Below, in pieces: positions 37,876 to 46,884 of a stretch of DNA of 64,000 nucleotides. The notes below the pieces were generated by a model. The model was given only the letters and a program-made list of their open reading frames with translations. It was not told where the DNA came from and ran no database searches. Location: the NCBI RefSeq assembly GCF_900101025.1, contig NZ_FMUH01000003.1, positions 496,001 to 560,000 on the forward strand, read 5' to 3'. The stretch is from Klenkia marina. GTDB lineage: Bacteria; Actinomycetota; Actinomycetes; Mycobacteriales; Geodermatophilaceae. Within the stretch, counting starts at the first letter, position 1. Each line of letters starts with the position of its first letter. The translations under genes were made by a program, and so were the position numbers.

Positions 37876-39542
37876 GGGTCACCGACACCGCCGACCTCTG
37901 GTGGAAGAACGCGGTGCTGTACTGCCTGGACGTCGAGACCTTCATGGACTGGGACGACGACGGCACCGGCGACTTCCCCGGCCTCGTGCAGCGGCTGGAC
38001 CACCTCGTGGACCTCGGCGTCACGTGCCTGTGGCTGATGCCCTTCTACCCGACCGCCGAGCGCGACGACGGCTACGACATCACCGACTTCTACGGCGTCG
38101 ACCCGCGGCTGGGCACCCACGGCGACCTCGTGGAGCTGGTCCGCACCGCGCACGACCGGGGGCTGCGGGTGATCGCCGACCTGGTGGTCAACCACACCTC
38201 CGACCAGCACCCCTGGTTCAAGGAGTCCCGGCGCTCCAAGGACAGCCCGAAGCGGGACTGGTACGTGTGGCGGGCCGACGCGCCGCCGGACACCAGCGAC
38301 CAGGTGGTGTTCCCCGACCAGGAGGACTCGATCTGGGAGCTCGACGAGCGCACCGGCGAGTACTACCTGCACCAGTTCTACAAGACCCAGCCCGACTTGA
38401 ACGTCACGAACCCGCTGGTCCGGGACGAGATCGCCAAGATCGTCGGGTTCTGGACGCAGCTGGGGCTCGACGGGTTCCGGATGGACGCCGTCCCGTTCCT
38501 GCTGGACACCGGCGGCGCCGAGGCCGACCGGCTGCCCGACCCGCACGCGTGGATGCGCGACGTGCGGGCGTTCCTGGACCGGCGGACCCACGGCGGGATC
38601 CTGCTGGGCGAGGTGAACCTGCCGTTCGAGCAGCAGCTGGAGTTCTTCGGCGGCGCCGACGGCGACGAGCTGACGATGCAGTTCGACTTCATCGGCATGC
38701 AGGCCACCTACCTCTCGCTGGCCCGCGCCGACGCCGGCCCGCTGACCCGGGCGCTGCGGGGCCGGCCGGCGACGTCACCGGACTCGCAGTGGGCCACGTT
38801 CGTGCGCAACCACGACGAGCTGACGCTGGACAAGCTGACCGACGACGAGCGGCACGAGGTGTTCGCCGCCTTCGGCCCCGACCCGGCGATGCAGATCTAC
38901 GACCGCGGCCTGATCCGCCGGCTGCCGCCGATGCTGGACGGCGACCCGCGGCGCATCCGCATGGTCTACAGCCTGCTGTTCTCCCTGCCCGGCACCCCGA
39001 CGATCTTCTACGGCGAGGAGATCGGCATGGGGGAGGAGCTGGCGGTCGGCAGCCGACTGGCCGTGCGCACGCCGATGCAGTGGACGTCGGGGACCAACGG
39101 CGGCTTCTCCCGCGCGAAGGCCGCCAAGCTGCCCGGCCCGGTGGTGACCGGCGGGTACGCGCCGGAGTTCGTCAACGTGGCCGACCAGCGCAAGGACCCG
39201 GACTCGCTGCTGGCGTTCTTCCGGCGGCTGATCGCGCGGCGCAAGGAGTGCCCGGAGCTGGGGTGGGGCTCGTTCGAGGTGCTGGACCAGCCGCACGCCG
39301 CCGTCCTGGCGCACCTGTGCTCGTGGGACGACGGTGCGCTGGTCGCGCTGCACAACCTGGGTGCCGAGCCGGCGGTGGTGCCGGTGGCGCTGGACGGGTG
39401 CGGGGCCGAGCACCTGCTGGCCGACCTGCTGGTGGAGGGGACGACGGCGCTCGACGAGCGGGGTCGGGCCGAGCTGGCCCTCGAGGGCTACGGGTACCGC
39501 TGGCTGCGGGTGGTGGCGCCGGGGACGCGGAGGCTGCTGTGA
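37872..39542 (+). CDS. GH13 alpha-glucosidase/trehalose synthase-like enzyme
   Basis: A 556-residue glycoside hydrolase family 13 protein. The barrel motifs are intact: DLVVNHTSDQHPWF (region I), DGFRMDAVPFL with the nucleophile Asp near 204, LLGEVNL with the acid/base Glu near 246, and RNHDELTLD with the third Asp near 314. The start WWKNAVLYCLDVETF and the overall plan resemble trehalose synthase, but the protein is not identical in its key loops and lacks a maltokinase partner. Reversible maltose-trehalose exchange or alpha-glucosidase activity are both possible. ATGA overlap with the oxidoreductase gene shows coupling. Confidence 0.85.
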   Translation: MRVTDTADLWWKNAVLYCLDVETFMDWDDDGTGDFPGLVQRLDHLVDLGVTCLWLMPFYPTAERDDGYDITDFYGVDPRLGTHGDLVELVRTAHDRGLRVIADLVVNHTSDQHPWFKESRRSKDSPKRDWYVWRADAPPDTSDQVVFPDQEDSIWELDERTGEYYLHQFYKTQPDLNVTNPLVRDEIAKIVGFWTQLGLDGFRMDAVPFLLDTGGAEADRLPDPHAWMRDVRAFLDRRTHGGILLGEVNLPFEQQLEFFGGADGDELTMQFDFIGMQATYLSLARADAGPLTRALRGRPATSPDSQWATFVRNHDELTLDKLTDDERHEVFAAFGPDPAMQIYDRGLIRRLPPMLDGDPRRIRMVYSLLFSLPGTPTIFYGEEIGMGEELAVGSRLAVRTPMQWTSGTNGGFSRAKAAKLPGPVVTGGYAPEFVNVADQRKDPDSLLAFFRRLIARRKECPELGWGSFEVLDQPHAAVLAHLCSWDDGALVALHNLGAEPAVVPVALDGCGAEHLLADLLVEGTTALDERGRAELALEGYGYRWLRVVAPGTRRLL

Positions 39543-39566
39543 CGCAGGGTGGGGCGGGGAGTCGAG

Positions 39567-39576
39567 ATGTCGACAT
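39567..39576. promoter_or_regulatory. Ten-base palindrome overlapping the regulator start codon
   Basis: ATGTCGACAT at 39567-39576 ends inside the ATG of the XRE-cupin gene, and a second half-site TGTCGAC follows. A repressor bound here would block translation start or a promoter within the end of the GH13 gene. Autoregulation is a guess from position. Confidence 0.25.
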
Positions 39577-40159
39577 GTCGACCGACGCGACGGTGCTGGC
39601 CGGGGTGGGTCCGCGGCTGCGGGCGCTGCGCCAGAAGCGGGACCTGACGCTGACCTCGTTGTCGGCCACGACGGGGATCTCGGTGAGCACGCTGTCGCGG
39701 CTGGAGTCCGGGGGGCGCAAGCCCACCCTGGAGCTGCTGCTGCCGATCGCGCGGGCGCACGGCGTACCGCTCGACGAGCTGGTGGGTGCACCGGCGGTGG
39801 GGGACCCGCGGGTGCGGGCGGATCCGGTGCAGATGCACGGCATGACGATGTGGCCGCTGTCGACGCAGCCGGGTGGCCTGCAGGCCTACAAGTTGCTGAT
39901 CCCGCCGGGGTCGCCGCGCACCGAGCCCGACCAGAAGACGCACGAGGGCTACGACTGGCTGTACGTGCTGAGCGGTCGGCTGCGGCTGGTGCTCGCCGAG
40001 CACGACCTGGTGCTGGGCCGCGGGGAGGCGGCGGAGTTCGACACCCGCACTCCGCACTGGTTCGGCAGCGCGGACGACCGGCCGGTGGAGATGCTGGCGC
40101 TGTTCAGCAAGCAGGGCGAGCGCATGCACCTGCGCGCCCGCCCGAAGGGCGCCACCTGA
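39575..40159 (+). CDS. XRE-cupin transcriptional regulator
   Basis: A 194-residue regulator with an XRE/Cro helix-turn-helix at about residues 12-66 (LRALRQKRDLTLTSLSATTG, then STLSRLESGGRKPTLELLL) and a C-terminal cupin domain (about 95-180; HEGYDWLYVLSGRLRLVLAEHDLVL). This build senses small molecules and represses transport or metabolic genes. ATG at 39575 is chosen because GGGCGGGGAG precedes it; an in-frame GTG at 39539 overlaps the GH13 stop. Third gene of the oxidoreductase-GH13 operon, which it may control. Confidence 0.87.
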   Translation: MSTDATVLAGVGPRLRALRQKRDLTLTSLSATTGISVSTLSRLESGGRKPTLELLLPIARAHGVPLDELVGAPAVGDPRVRADPVQMHGMTMWPLSTQPGGLQAYKLLIPPGSPRTEPDQKTHEGYDWLYVLSGRLRLVLAEHDLVLGRGEAAEFDTRTPHWFGSADDRPVEMLALFSKQGERMHLRARPKGAT

Positions 40160-40182
40160 CCCGGCGCCACCCGTGCCAGGCC

Positions 40183-40225
40183 CCTGCGGTGCACCCTCGC
40201 GCCCCGACGTCGCCCGCACCGCAGG
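40183..40225. terminator. Possible terminator hairpin between convergent genes
   Basis: A 10-base perfect inverted repeat (CCTGCGGTGC at 40183-40192 with its complement at 40216-40225) with a 23-base GC-rich loop lies in the 182-base gap between the XRE-cupin gene and the end of the HNH gene. The long loop makes it only a moderate candidate. Nothing else is evident in the gap. Confidence 0.35.
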
Positions 40226-40341
40226 TGCTGCCCGGATGCATCGAGTCCGGAGCCGTCGAGGGTGGTGCTCCCCGGTCGGACGCCCGGTGCGGCAGCTGCA
40301 GACGACGGCTGAACAGGTGTGCGCTGCTGCCCTGACGGATG

Positions 40342-42441
40342 TCAGAAGGGTGGCTGATCCGCGTCAGGGGCTGTCGAGCTCCCGGTGCCGCCTGCACAAC
40401 CGACCGTGCCACCGTCCGCGTCGCCGAAGTCGTCACTGGTGGGCCAGAGGGGCAGGCCTGCTGCGGCGCGGGTGAGGGCGGCGTCGAGGTCGGCGTCGAT
40501 CTGGGCGGCGAGGCGGGCCCGCTCGTCGGTGGCTGCGCGTCGAGCGGCTCGCTGTTGGGGGGTGGGGGTGCGGTAGCGCTTGGGGGTCGGGCCGAGGACG
40601 TCGACGAGCGCATCGACCTGGGGCTGCGTAGATCCGGCCACGCTCACCCCGGCCACGCTCGCCCCGGCCACGCCTGCTCCCGCCACGCCTGCTCCGGTCA
40701 CGCCTGCTCCGGTCACGCCTGCTTCGGCGAGGTGGGCTGGCCGGGTGGTGCGGGTGGGGCTGCCTGGTGGGGTGACGTGGAGGGTGCCGTCGGGGTCCAT
40801 CTGGAAGGTCCAGCCGGGGGCGTGGGTCTTGAGGCGGTGGTGGCGGCGGCACAGGCAGATCAGGTTGGTGACGCAGGTGGGTCCACCCGCGTGGGGGCGT
40901 CGGTGGTCGTGGGGGATGACGTGGTCGAGGTCGACGTAGTGCGCGGGGCGGTGGCAGCCGGGGAAGCGGCAGTGCCGGTCGCGGGCCTTGACGAAGCGGA
41001 CCTGCTCGGCGGAGGGGGTGTAGCGGTCCACGGCTGGTGGTGGGCCGAGGCCGGTGCCGCGGCGCAGAGCCGCACGGGCCTCGGCGGGAGTGGTGAGGGC
41101 GCAGAGGCGGCCGGTGGAGTCGACGACCTCGAACCACACGTGTCCGCCCTCGACGCGGCCGTGTGGACCGGTGGGGATCAGAGCGGCGTAGCGAGCCAGC
41201 AGTTCGGCGACTGCCGCGGGTGGGACGGGCAGCCCGCCGATGGCGCCGACCCTGGAGCCACGACGCGTGCTGCGGCCGTCCCCGTCGTCGGACCAGACCA
41301 CCCGACCTTCGCCGCCGTCGTCGCTCGGGTCGGCGGCGCCGGTCGGCGCATCGGTGTCCATCCCGTGCTGGTCACAGGCGGAGGCCGTGGCCTGGTTGGT
41401 GAGCTCGGTGTCGTCGGTGCGTTCGGTGGCCGCCGGGGTCGAGGTGTTCTGGAGGGGGCCGCCGTCGTCGAGATCGGTGAGGTCGACGCGTAGGTGGAGG
41501 TTCCAGCGGGCGGCGGCGACGTCGTCGGGCAGCGCCTGCCACGGGCGCGTGACCAGCTGGTGGTGAGCCACGACCCGGAGGACACCGATGGGTCGGCGGT
41601 CGCCGTTCTTGCGCATGGTGGCGGCCATGGCGTCGACGACGGTCTGCATCTGCGCGGCCTGGTCGGCGTCGAGGTGGTCGGATCGGAAGGTGGCCAGGCC
41701 GTCGCCGGTGCCTGTGGTGGTGGTGTTCTGCTTGGTCCTGCGCTGCTCGGCGCGGCGGTCGGCCTCGGCGGGATCGGCGGCGACGAGGGCGCCGGCGACG
41801 CGGTCGGCCAGAGGGGTGGGGCCGGCGCCTTCACCGATCCAGGCCAGGCCTCGGCGGGCGATCGCGTCGACGACGTGGTCGGGGAGCCCGCCGCCGGCGG
41901 ACTGCTTGCGGTGGGCGAGAGCGTCGACGAGGACGGTGGCGCGGCGGACGTCGATGCGCCCCTCGGCCAGTGCGGCCCAGACCTGGGGGAGTTGCTCGAC
42001 GAGAGCGCGTTGTTTGCCGACCAGGGTGGTCGCCGTGCTGGTGCTGATGCCCAGCACGCAGGCCACCTCGTCGGTCACCCAGTCGTCGGCCCGGCCATCA
42101 GGGTCATCGGGCCGGCCGCCGGGCAGCGGCGACTGGGCGGGTTGGAGGGCGGCCAGGCGGCTGATGGCGGCGGCTTGCAGGGCGTGGAGTTCTGCCTGGG
42201 CCTCCGCGACGTCGCGCAGGACGGCGTGGATGTCGGCCCGGTCGGCGTGGACGACGAGCAGCTCGGACAGGCGGGTGGGTCGGTGCACCAGGTCGTCGGG
42301 GAGGCCGGCGGCGATCTGGGCTGCCCGTTCGGCCTCCAGCACGGCGGCCTTGGCGGCGGCGGAGGCGTAGACCTCGACCTGGCTGATGCCGATGGTGAGG
42401 CCGAACCGGCTGCCGACCACCATGCCGTCCACCGCCACCAT
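40342..42441 (-). CDS. DUF222-HNH endonuclease (13E12 type)
   Basis: A 699-residue protein with an N-terminal DUF222 region (about 20-380, helical with DDWVTDEVACVLGISTSTATT) and a C-terminal HNH nuclease domain. The nuclease shows CRFPGCHRPAHYVDLDHVIP, then a downstream Asn in CVTNLICLC and His in CRRHHRLKTHAP, with zinc cysteines. This build is the mycobacterial REP13E12 family, linked to DNA damage responses and mobile repeats. After the nuclease a run of pentapeptides of the form GAGV(A/T) precedes a proline-rich tail. A LexA-type box lies in the promoter. Start is probably ATG 42441, with GGAGAGG just ahead. Confidence 0.88.
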   Translation of the reverse strand: MVAVDGMVVGSRFGLTIGISQVEVYASAAAKAAVLEAERAAQIAAGLPDDLVHRPTRLSELLVVHADRADIHAVLRDVAEAQAELHALQAAAISRLAALQPAQSPLPGGRPDDPDGRADDWVTDEVACVLGISTSTATTLVGKQRALVEQLPQVWAALAEGRIDVRRATVLVDALAHRKQSAGGGLPDHVVDAIARRGLAWIGEGAGPTPLADRVAGALVAADPAEADRRAEQRRTKQNTTTTGTGDGLATFRSDHLDADQAAQMQTVVDAMAATMRKNGDRRPIGVLRVVAHHQLVTRPWQALPDDVAAARWNLHLRVDLTDLDDGGPLQNTSTPAATERTDDTELTNQATASACDQHGMDTDAPTGAADPSDDGGEGRVVWSDDGDGRSTRRGSRVGAIGGLPVPPAAVAELLARYAALIPTGPHGRVEGGHVWFEVVDSTGRLCALTTPAEARAALRRGTGLGPPPAVDRYTPSAEQVRFVKARDRHCRFPGCHRPAHYVDLDHVIPHDHRRPHAGGPTCVTNLICLCRRHHRLKTHAPGWTFQMDPDGTLHVTPPGSPTRTTRPAHLAEAGVTGAGVTGAGVAGAGVAGASVAGVSVAGSTQPQVDALVDVLGPTPKRYRTPTPQQRAARRAATDERARLAAQIDADLDAALTRAAAGLPLWPTSDDFGDADGGTVGCAGGTGSSTAPDADQPPF
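40636..40725. repeat. Six tandem 15-base repeats inside the HNH gene
   Basis: Six in-frame 15-base units of the form GGCCACGCCTGCTCC, with one or a few changes each, encode repeated pentapeptides such as TGAGV, AGAGV and AGASV on the minus strand. They lie between the HNH domain and the C-terminal tail. Copy number is likely to vary by slippage between strains. Confidence 0.85.
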
Positions 42442-42442
42442 C

Positions 42443-42499
42443 CTCTCCGATCAGTCGAACACGTGTACGAAGAATAGCCCACGCGGACGGTTCGGTCGA
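42443..42499 (-). promoter_or_regulatory. Promoter of the HNH gene with LexA (SOS) box
   Basis: On the minus strand, a -35-like TCGACC (42494-42499) and a -10 TATTCT (42471-42476) are 17 bases apart. Immediately downstream, TCGAACACGTGTACGA (42455-42470) matches the actinobacterial LexA box TCGAAC-N4-GTTCGA with one change. A Shine-Dalgarno GGAGAGG follows, then the ATG at 42441. LexA bound here would cover the transcription start. Confidence 0.72.
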
Positions 42500-42754
42500 G
42501 ATGGATGCACAGGTCAGGACGCCGTCCACAGCGGTCGTGAGCTGCGGCGAGTTCTGTCGGAGGGTGGGGGCAGGATGTACGGCCAGCCGCCCGCCGGAGG
42601 CCTGGTGAGGGAGGGGTCCGGTCGCCGTCCAAGTGGGCGTCATCGGGAGGACGTCGACCGCAGTTCGGCCTCGCGGAACCGCTCGACCAGGCTCAGCCGG
42701 AGTCGGCACGGCGGGGGCTGACCGGCAGGGGAGGAGCGCCCCGGCCGGGTCCCC
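42500..42754. other. Intergenic stretch upstream of the HNH promoter, no gene seen
   Basis: About 255 bases between the HNH promoter and the end of the tauE-like gene. Open frames cross it on the plus strand, but codon use is not protein-like (long runs of Arg, Gly and Ser) and no start has a convincing ribosome-binding site. The GC-rich sequence near 42715-42752 may form the tail hairpin of the exporter transcript. Confidence 0.5.
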
Positions 42755-43513
42755 TCAGCCGAAGGCGTCGAAGCCGAGCTTGACGGCCAGGCCGATGCCC
42801 AGCACCGCGATCACCCGGCGCAGCCACGTGCCGTCGACCCGGCGCACCACCCGGGGCCCCAGCCGGCCGCCGACGAAGAACCCGATCGCCAAGGGCAGCA
42901 TCTCCGCCCACGCGACATCGGCGAACAGCGCGTACCCCACCGCGGCGACCAGGTTGGCGACCAGCAGCAGCACGTTCTTCGCCGCGTTGCCCCGCGGCAC
43001 GGTGGTGCCGGTGGCCAGCAGGAACATCGCGAGCATGAGCACGCCGGCTGCGGCCCCGAAGTAGCCGCCGTAGATGGCGATCACGTACACGCCCACGCCC
43101 AGCCACGCCTGCGACCGGCGCCCGCGGCGGCCCTCGGCGGCGAGCTCGCGCGGTGGCCGCTGCACCAGGATCGCCACCGACGCCCCGGCGATGAGGAACG
43201 GCACGATGCGCTCGAACCCGCCCGCCGGGGTCACGAGCAGCAGCACGGTCCCGGTCACCCCGCCGAGCAGGGCGGCGACCGCGAGGGGCAGCAGCCGGCG
43301 TCCCTGGCCGACCAGCTCGGGCCGGGACGCGCTCACCGACCCGACCCCGTTGAACACCAGCGCGACGGTGTTCGTGACGTTCGCCGTGACCGGTGGCAGC
43401 CCGGCAGCCAGCAGCGCCGGGTAGCTCACCAGCGACGCGAGCCCGGCGATGGACCCGGTCAGCCCGCCGCCGACCCCGGCGACCAGCAGCAGCACCCACT
43501 CCACCCAGCTCAC
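42755..43513 (-). CDS. TauE/SafE family exporter, second copy
   Basis: A 252-residue membrane protein with seven or eight helices of the TauE/SafE (sulfite/organosulfonate exporter) family. LTGSIAGLASLVSYPALLAAGLPPVTANVTNT matches the family's conserved first re-entrant motif (long GL.. run), and GVYVIAIYGGYFGAAAGVLML the second. A GTG start overlaps the stop of the upstream paralogue as GTGA, so the two are translated together. Possible substrates are sulfite, sulfoacetate or similar anions; the sequence does not say which. Confidence 0.85.
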   Translation of the reverse strand: MSWVEWVLLLVAGVGGGLTGSIAGLASLVSYPALLAAGLPPVTANVTNTVALVFNGVGSVSASRPELVGQGRRLLPLAVAALLGGVTGTVLLLVTPAGGFERIVPFLIAGASVAILVQRPPRELAAEGRRGRRSQAWLGVGVYVIAIYGGYFGAAAGVLMLAMFLLATGTTVPRGNAAKNVLLLVANLVAAVGYALFADVAWAEMLPLAIGFFVGGRLGPRVVRRVDGTWLRRVIAVLGIGLAVKLGFDAFG

Positions 43514-44292
43514 GTCAGCAGCACCACGATCGCCACCAGCCCGACCGCGACGATGAGCGTGCGCAGCAGCCACGAGGGCAGGCGCCGTCCGTACCGCCCA
43601 CCGAGGAACCCGCCCACCAGCGACCCGGCGGCGACCAGCCCGGCCGCCCGCCAGTCGATCCGGTCGGCCGCGACCACCACGTAGGTGAGCGCCGCGACTG
43701 CGTTCACCCCCAGCGTCAGCACGTTCTTGAGCGCGTTCAGCTGCTGCAGCGAGTGGGGGAGGAGCAGGCCGAACAGGCCGATCTGCAGCACGCCCTGGCT
43801 CGCGGCGAAGTAGCCGCCGTACGTGCCCGTGGCGTACGCGCAGCCGGCCAGGGCCAGGGTGCGGCCGAGCGGGACCCGGTCGGTCGGCGACGGGCCCGCG
43901 CCGGTGCGCCGCGACGCCAACCGACGCTGCAGCAGCGGCTGGGTCGCCACGAGGACGATCGCCAACCCGACCAGCACGGGGACGACGGTCTCGAACGCCG
44001 CCGCCGGCAGGTGCAGCAGCAGGAAGGCCCCGGTCAGCGCCCCGAGCACCGACGCCGGGAACAGCGAGAGCAGCAGCCGGCGCTGGCCGGTCAGCTCCCG
44101 CCGGTACCCCAGTGCGCCGGTCAGGTTGCCCGGCACGAGCCCCATCGAGTTCGACACCGTGGCGGTCACCGGTGGCAGCCCCACGGCCAGCAGCACCGGG
44201 AACGTCACCAGCGTCCCGGACCCGACGACGGCGTTGATCGACCCCGCCGCGAGCCCGGCCAGCGCCACCGCCACCATCTCGAACCAGCTCAC
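43510..44292 (-). CDS. TauE/SafE family exporter, first copy
   Basis: A 260-residue membrane protein of the same family as its downstream neighbour, with the matching motifs AAGSINAVVGSGTLVTFPVLL and ATGTYGGYFAASQGVLQIGLF. The two copies clearly arose by tandem duplication but have diverged, and may work as a heterodimer. GTG start at 44292. The upstream gene on this strand is the DUF3516 helicase, whose stop is about 90 bases away. Confidence 0.85.
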   Translation of the reverse strand: MSWFEMVAVALAGLAAGSINAVVGSGTLVTFPVLLAVGLPPVTATVSNSMGLVPGNLTGALGYRRELTGQRRLLLSLFPASVLGALTGAFLLLHLPAAAFETVVPVLVGLAIVLVATQPLLQRRLASRRTGAGPSPTDRVPLGRTLALAGCAYATGTYGGYFAASQGVLQIGLFGLLLPHSLQQLNALKNVLTLGVNAVAALTYVVVAADRIDWRAAGLVAAGSLVGGFLGGRYGRRLPSWLLRTLIVAVGLVAIVVLLT

Positions 44293-44379
44293 GACGTCAT
44301 CGCCCGCGACGATGCCACAGCCGGCCCGGGTCGCCCGACGGGGTCCGCCGTCCCCGACGGGGTCCGGGCCCGTCGCGGT

Positions 44380-46884
44380 TCAGGAGTCCTTGCGGCCGGC
44401 GTCCACCACGCGCAGCACCGGGGCGCCCTGGTCGTCGGAGGCCTCGAGGTCGACCTCGACGTCGATGCCCCAGTCGTGGTCGCCGTCCGGGTCGTCGATG
44501 ATCTGCCGCACCTCCCAGAAGCCCGGGCGCGAGGAACGGTCGACGACGAACAGCGCCGGACCGCGGGCGTCGGCGCCGGTGAGCACCTCGGCGTGCTCCG
44601 CGAAGTAGGCCTGCACGACCTCGCCCCAGCGGTCGGCGTCCCAGCCCGAGCCGGCGTCCAGCTCGCCGAGGTCGTACCAGCGGCGGCGGGCCCAGAACTG
44701 CACCCGCTGCCACACCGCGTTGCGCACCATCGCGGTGAAGGCGCGCACGTTGCCGGTGAGCGGGCGCGGCCGGGCCGGGACGGCGGGGACGTCGACGGCG
44801 TCCGAGGGGTTGGTGAGCTCCTCCCACTCGTCCAGCAGCGACGAGTCGACCTGCCGCACGACCTCGCCCAGCCACTCCACGACGTCGGTGACCTCCTCGG
44901 TGCGGGCCTCGGCCGGGACGCCGGACCGCAGTGCCCGGTAGGCGTCGGTCAGGTACCGCAGCACCGCGCCCTCGGAGCGGGTGAGCCCGTAGGCGTTCAC
45001 CAGCTCGCGGAAGGTGTAGGCGTTCTCCCACATGTCGCGGACGACGCTCTTCGGCGAGGGCTCCACGGCCGCCGCCCACGGGTTGCCGCGCACGAACGTC
45101 TCGTGCGCCGCCTCCAGCAGCTCGGCCAGCGGCTTGGGGTAGGTGACCTCCTCGAGCAGCTCCATGCGCTCGTCGTACTCGATGCCCTCGGCCTTCATCT
45201 CGGCCACCGCGATGCCCCGGGCCTTGTTCAGCTGGGCGCCGAGGATCTGCCGCGGGTCGTCGAGCGTGGACTCGATGACGCTGACGACGTCGACCACGAA
45301 GGTCTCGGACTCCGGGTCGAGCAGGTCGATGACGGCGAGGGCGAACGTGGACAGCTGCTGGTTGAGCGCGAACCCGGCCGGCAGGTCGCCAGTGAGCCGG
45401 TAGGTGGGACGGCCGTCCAGGACCACCCGCTCGACCACCTCGGCCGCGATCAGCGTGCGACCGATGCCGATCGCGTCGCGGATGAGCTTCAGCTGCCGCT
45501 TGCGGGGCTCGTGGTTGTCGGTGAGCAGCTTCGCCAGCGCCGCGACCGGGTCGCCCGGGCGGGCCAGCACGTTGAGCAGCATGCCGGTGGTCACCTGGAA
45601 GTGCGACGTCAGCGCCTCGGGCTCGGCGGTCTCCAGGCGCTGGGCGGTGGCCTCGCTCCACGGCACCATGCCCTCGGGCACCTTCTTGCGCACCAGCTTG
45701 CGCCGCTTCTTCGGGTCGTCGGCCACCTTCGCGAACTGCTTGAGGTTCTCCACCTCGTGGTCGGGCGCCTGCACGACGACGTACCCGGCGGTGTCGTAGC
45801 CGGCCCGCCCTGCCCGACCGGCGATCTGGTGGAACTCGCGCGCGGAGAGCAGCCGCATGCGGGTGCCGTCGTACTTCGACAGCGCGGAGAACACCACCGT
45901 GCGGATCGGCACGTTGATGCCCACGCCCAGGGTGTCGGTGCCGCAGATGACCTTGAGCAACCCGGCCTGGGCCAGCTGCTCGACCAGCCGCCGGTACTTG
46001 GGCAGCATGCCGGCGTGGTGCACGCCGATGCCGTGCCGCACCAGCCGCGAGAGCGTCGTCCCGAAGGCGCTGGAGAACCGGAACCCGCCGATCAGGTCGG
46101 CGATCTTCGCCTTCTCCTCCTTGGTGCACACGTTCACGCTCATCAGCGCCTGCGCACGCTCGAGCGCGGCGGCCTGGGTGAAGTGGACGACGTAGACCGG
46201 CGCCTGCCGGGTGTCCAGCAGCTCCTGGATGGTCTCGTGCGCCGGGGTGGTGGCGTAGGAGAAGTGCAGCGGCACGGGTCGCTCGGCGCCGGCGACCAGC
46301 GCGGTGGGCCGACCGGTGCGGCGGGTGAGGTCCTCGCGCAGCGCGGTGGTGTCGCCCAGCGTCGCCGACATGAGCAGGAACTGCGCGTTCGGCAGCTCGA
46401 GGATCGGCACCTGCCAGGCCCAGCCGCGGTCGGGGTCGCCGTAGAAGTGGAACTCGTCCATGACGACGAGCCCGATGTCGGCCTCGGCGCCCTCGCGCAG
46501 CGCGATGTTGGCCAGGATCTCCGCGGTGCAGGCGATGATCGGGGCGTCGGCGTTGACCGCGGCGTCGCCGGTGAGCATGCCGACGTTCTCCGCGCCGAAC
46601 ACCCCGCACAGGGCGAAGAACTTCTCGCTGACCAGGGCCTTGATCGGGGCGGTGTAGAAGCTCACCCGGTCCTGGGCCAGGGCGGCGTACTGCGCGCCGG
46701 TGGCCACCAGCGACTTGCCCGAGCCGGTGGGGGTCGCGAGCACCACGTTGGCGCCGCTGACCAGCTCGATCAGCGCCTCCTCCTGGTGCGGGTACAGCGT
46801 GGTGCCGGCGGTCTGCGCCCAGGCGGCGAACTCGGCGAACAGGGTGTCGGCGTCGGCGCCGTCGGGCGGGGAGAGAACAGTCAT
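44380..46884 (-). CDS. DUF3516 DEAD/DEAH-box helicase
   Basis: An 834-residue superfamily 2 helicase. Walker A LATPTGSGKSLVA (about 49-61), the DEAD-type box DEFHFYGD (near 149), motif III MSATLGDT, and motif VI HQIAGRAGRAGYDTAGY are all present. The C-terminal third is the DUF3516 domain of actinobacterial helicases related to Ski2/Dob1-like RNA helicases. It ends in a beta-rich acidic region (DWGIDVEVDLEAS). The ATG at 46884 is the start; upstream codons in the same frame overlap mmuM antisense reading. Its ATG overlaps the mmuM stop. A role in RNA turnover is inferred from the family. Confidence 0.9.
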   Translation of the reverse strand: MTVLSPPDGADADTLFAEFAAWAQTAGTTLYPHQEEALIELVSGANVVLATPTGSGKSLVATGAQYAALAQDRVSFYTAPIKALVSEKFFALCGVFGAENVGMLTGDAAVNADAPIIACTAEILANIALREGAEADIGLVVMDEFHFYGDPDRGWAWQVPILELPNAQFLLMSATLGDTTALREDLTRRTGRPTALVAGAERPVPLHFSYATTPAHETIQELLDTRQAPVYVVHFTQAAALERAQALMSVNVCTKEEKAKIADLIGGFRFSSAFGTTLSRLVRHGIGVHHAGMLPKYRRLVEQLAQAGLLKVICGTDTLGVGINVPIRTVVFSALSKYDGTRMRLLSAREFHQIAGRAGRAGYDTAGYVVVQAPDHEVENLKQFAKVADDPKKRRKLVRKKVPEGMVPWSEATAQRLETAEPEALTSHFQVTTGMLLNVLARPGDPVAALAKLLTDNHEPRKRQLKLIRDAIGIGRTLIAAEVVERVVLDGRPTYRLTGDLPAGFALNQQLSTFALAVIDLLDPESETFVVDVVSVIESTLDDPRQILGAQLNKARGIAVAEMKAEGIEYDERMELLEEVTYPKPLAELLEAAHETFVRGNPWAAAVEPSPKSVVRDMWENAYTFRELVNAYGLTRSEGAVLRYLTDAYRALRSGVPAEARTEEVTDVVEWLGEVVRQVDSSLLDEWEELTNPSDAVDVPAVPARPRPLTGNVRAFTAMVRNAVWQRVQFWARRRWYDLGELDAGSGWDADRWGEVVQAYFAEHAEVLTGADARGPALFVVDRSSRPGFWEVRQIIDDPDGDHDWGIDVEVDLEASDDQGAPVLRVVDAGRKDS

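Noticed and set aside
40636-40725. Short tandem repeats as a CRISPR-like array
   Set aside because: Units are adjoining 15-base, in-frame coding repeats without spacers.
42386-42721. Possible 111-residue gene antisense to and upstream of the HNH gene
   Set aside because: It crosses the HNH promoter and start, has Ser/Arg/Gly-rich composition and no ribosome-binding site.
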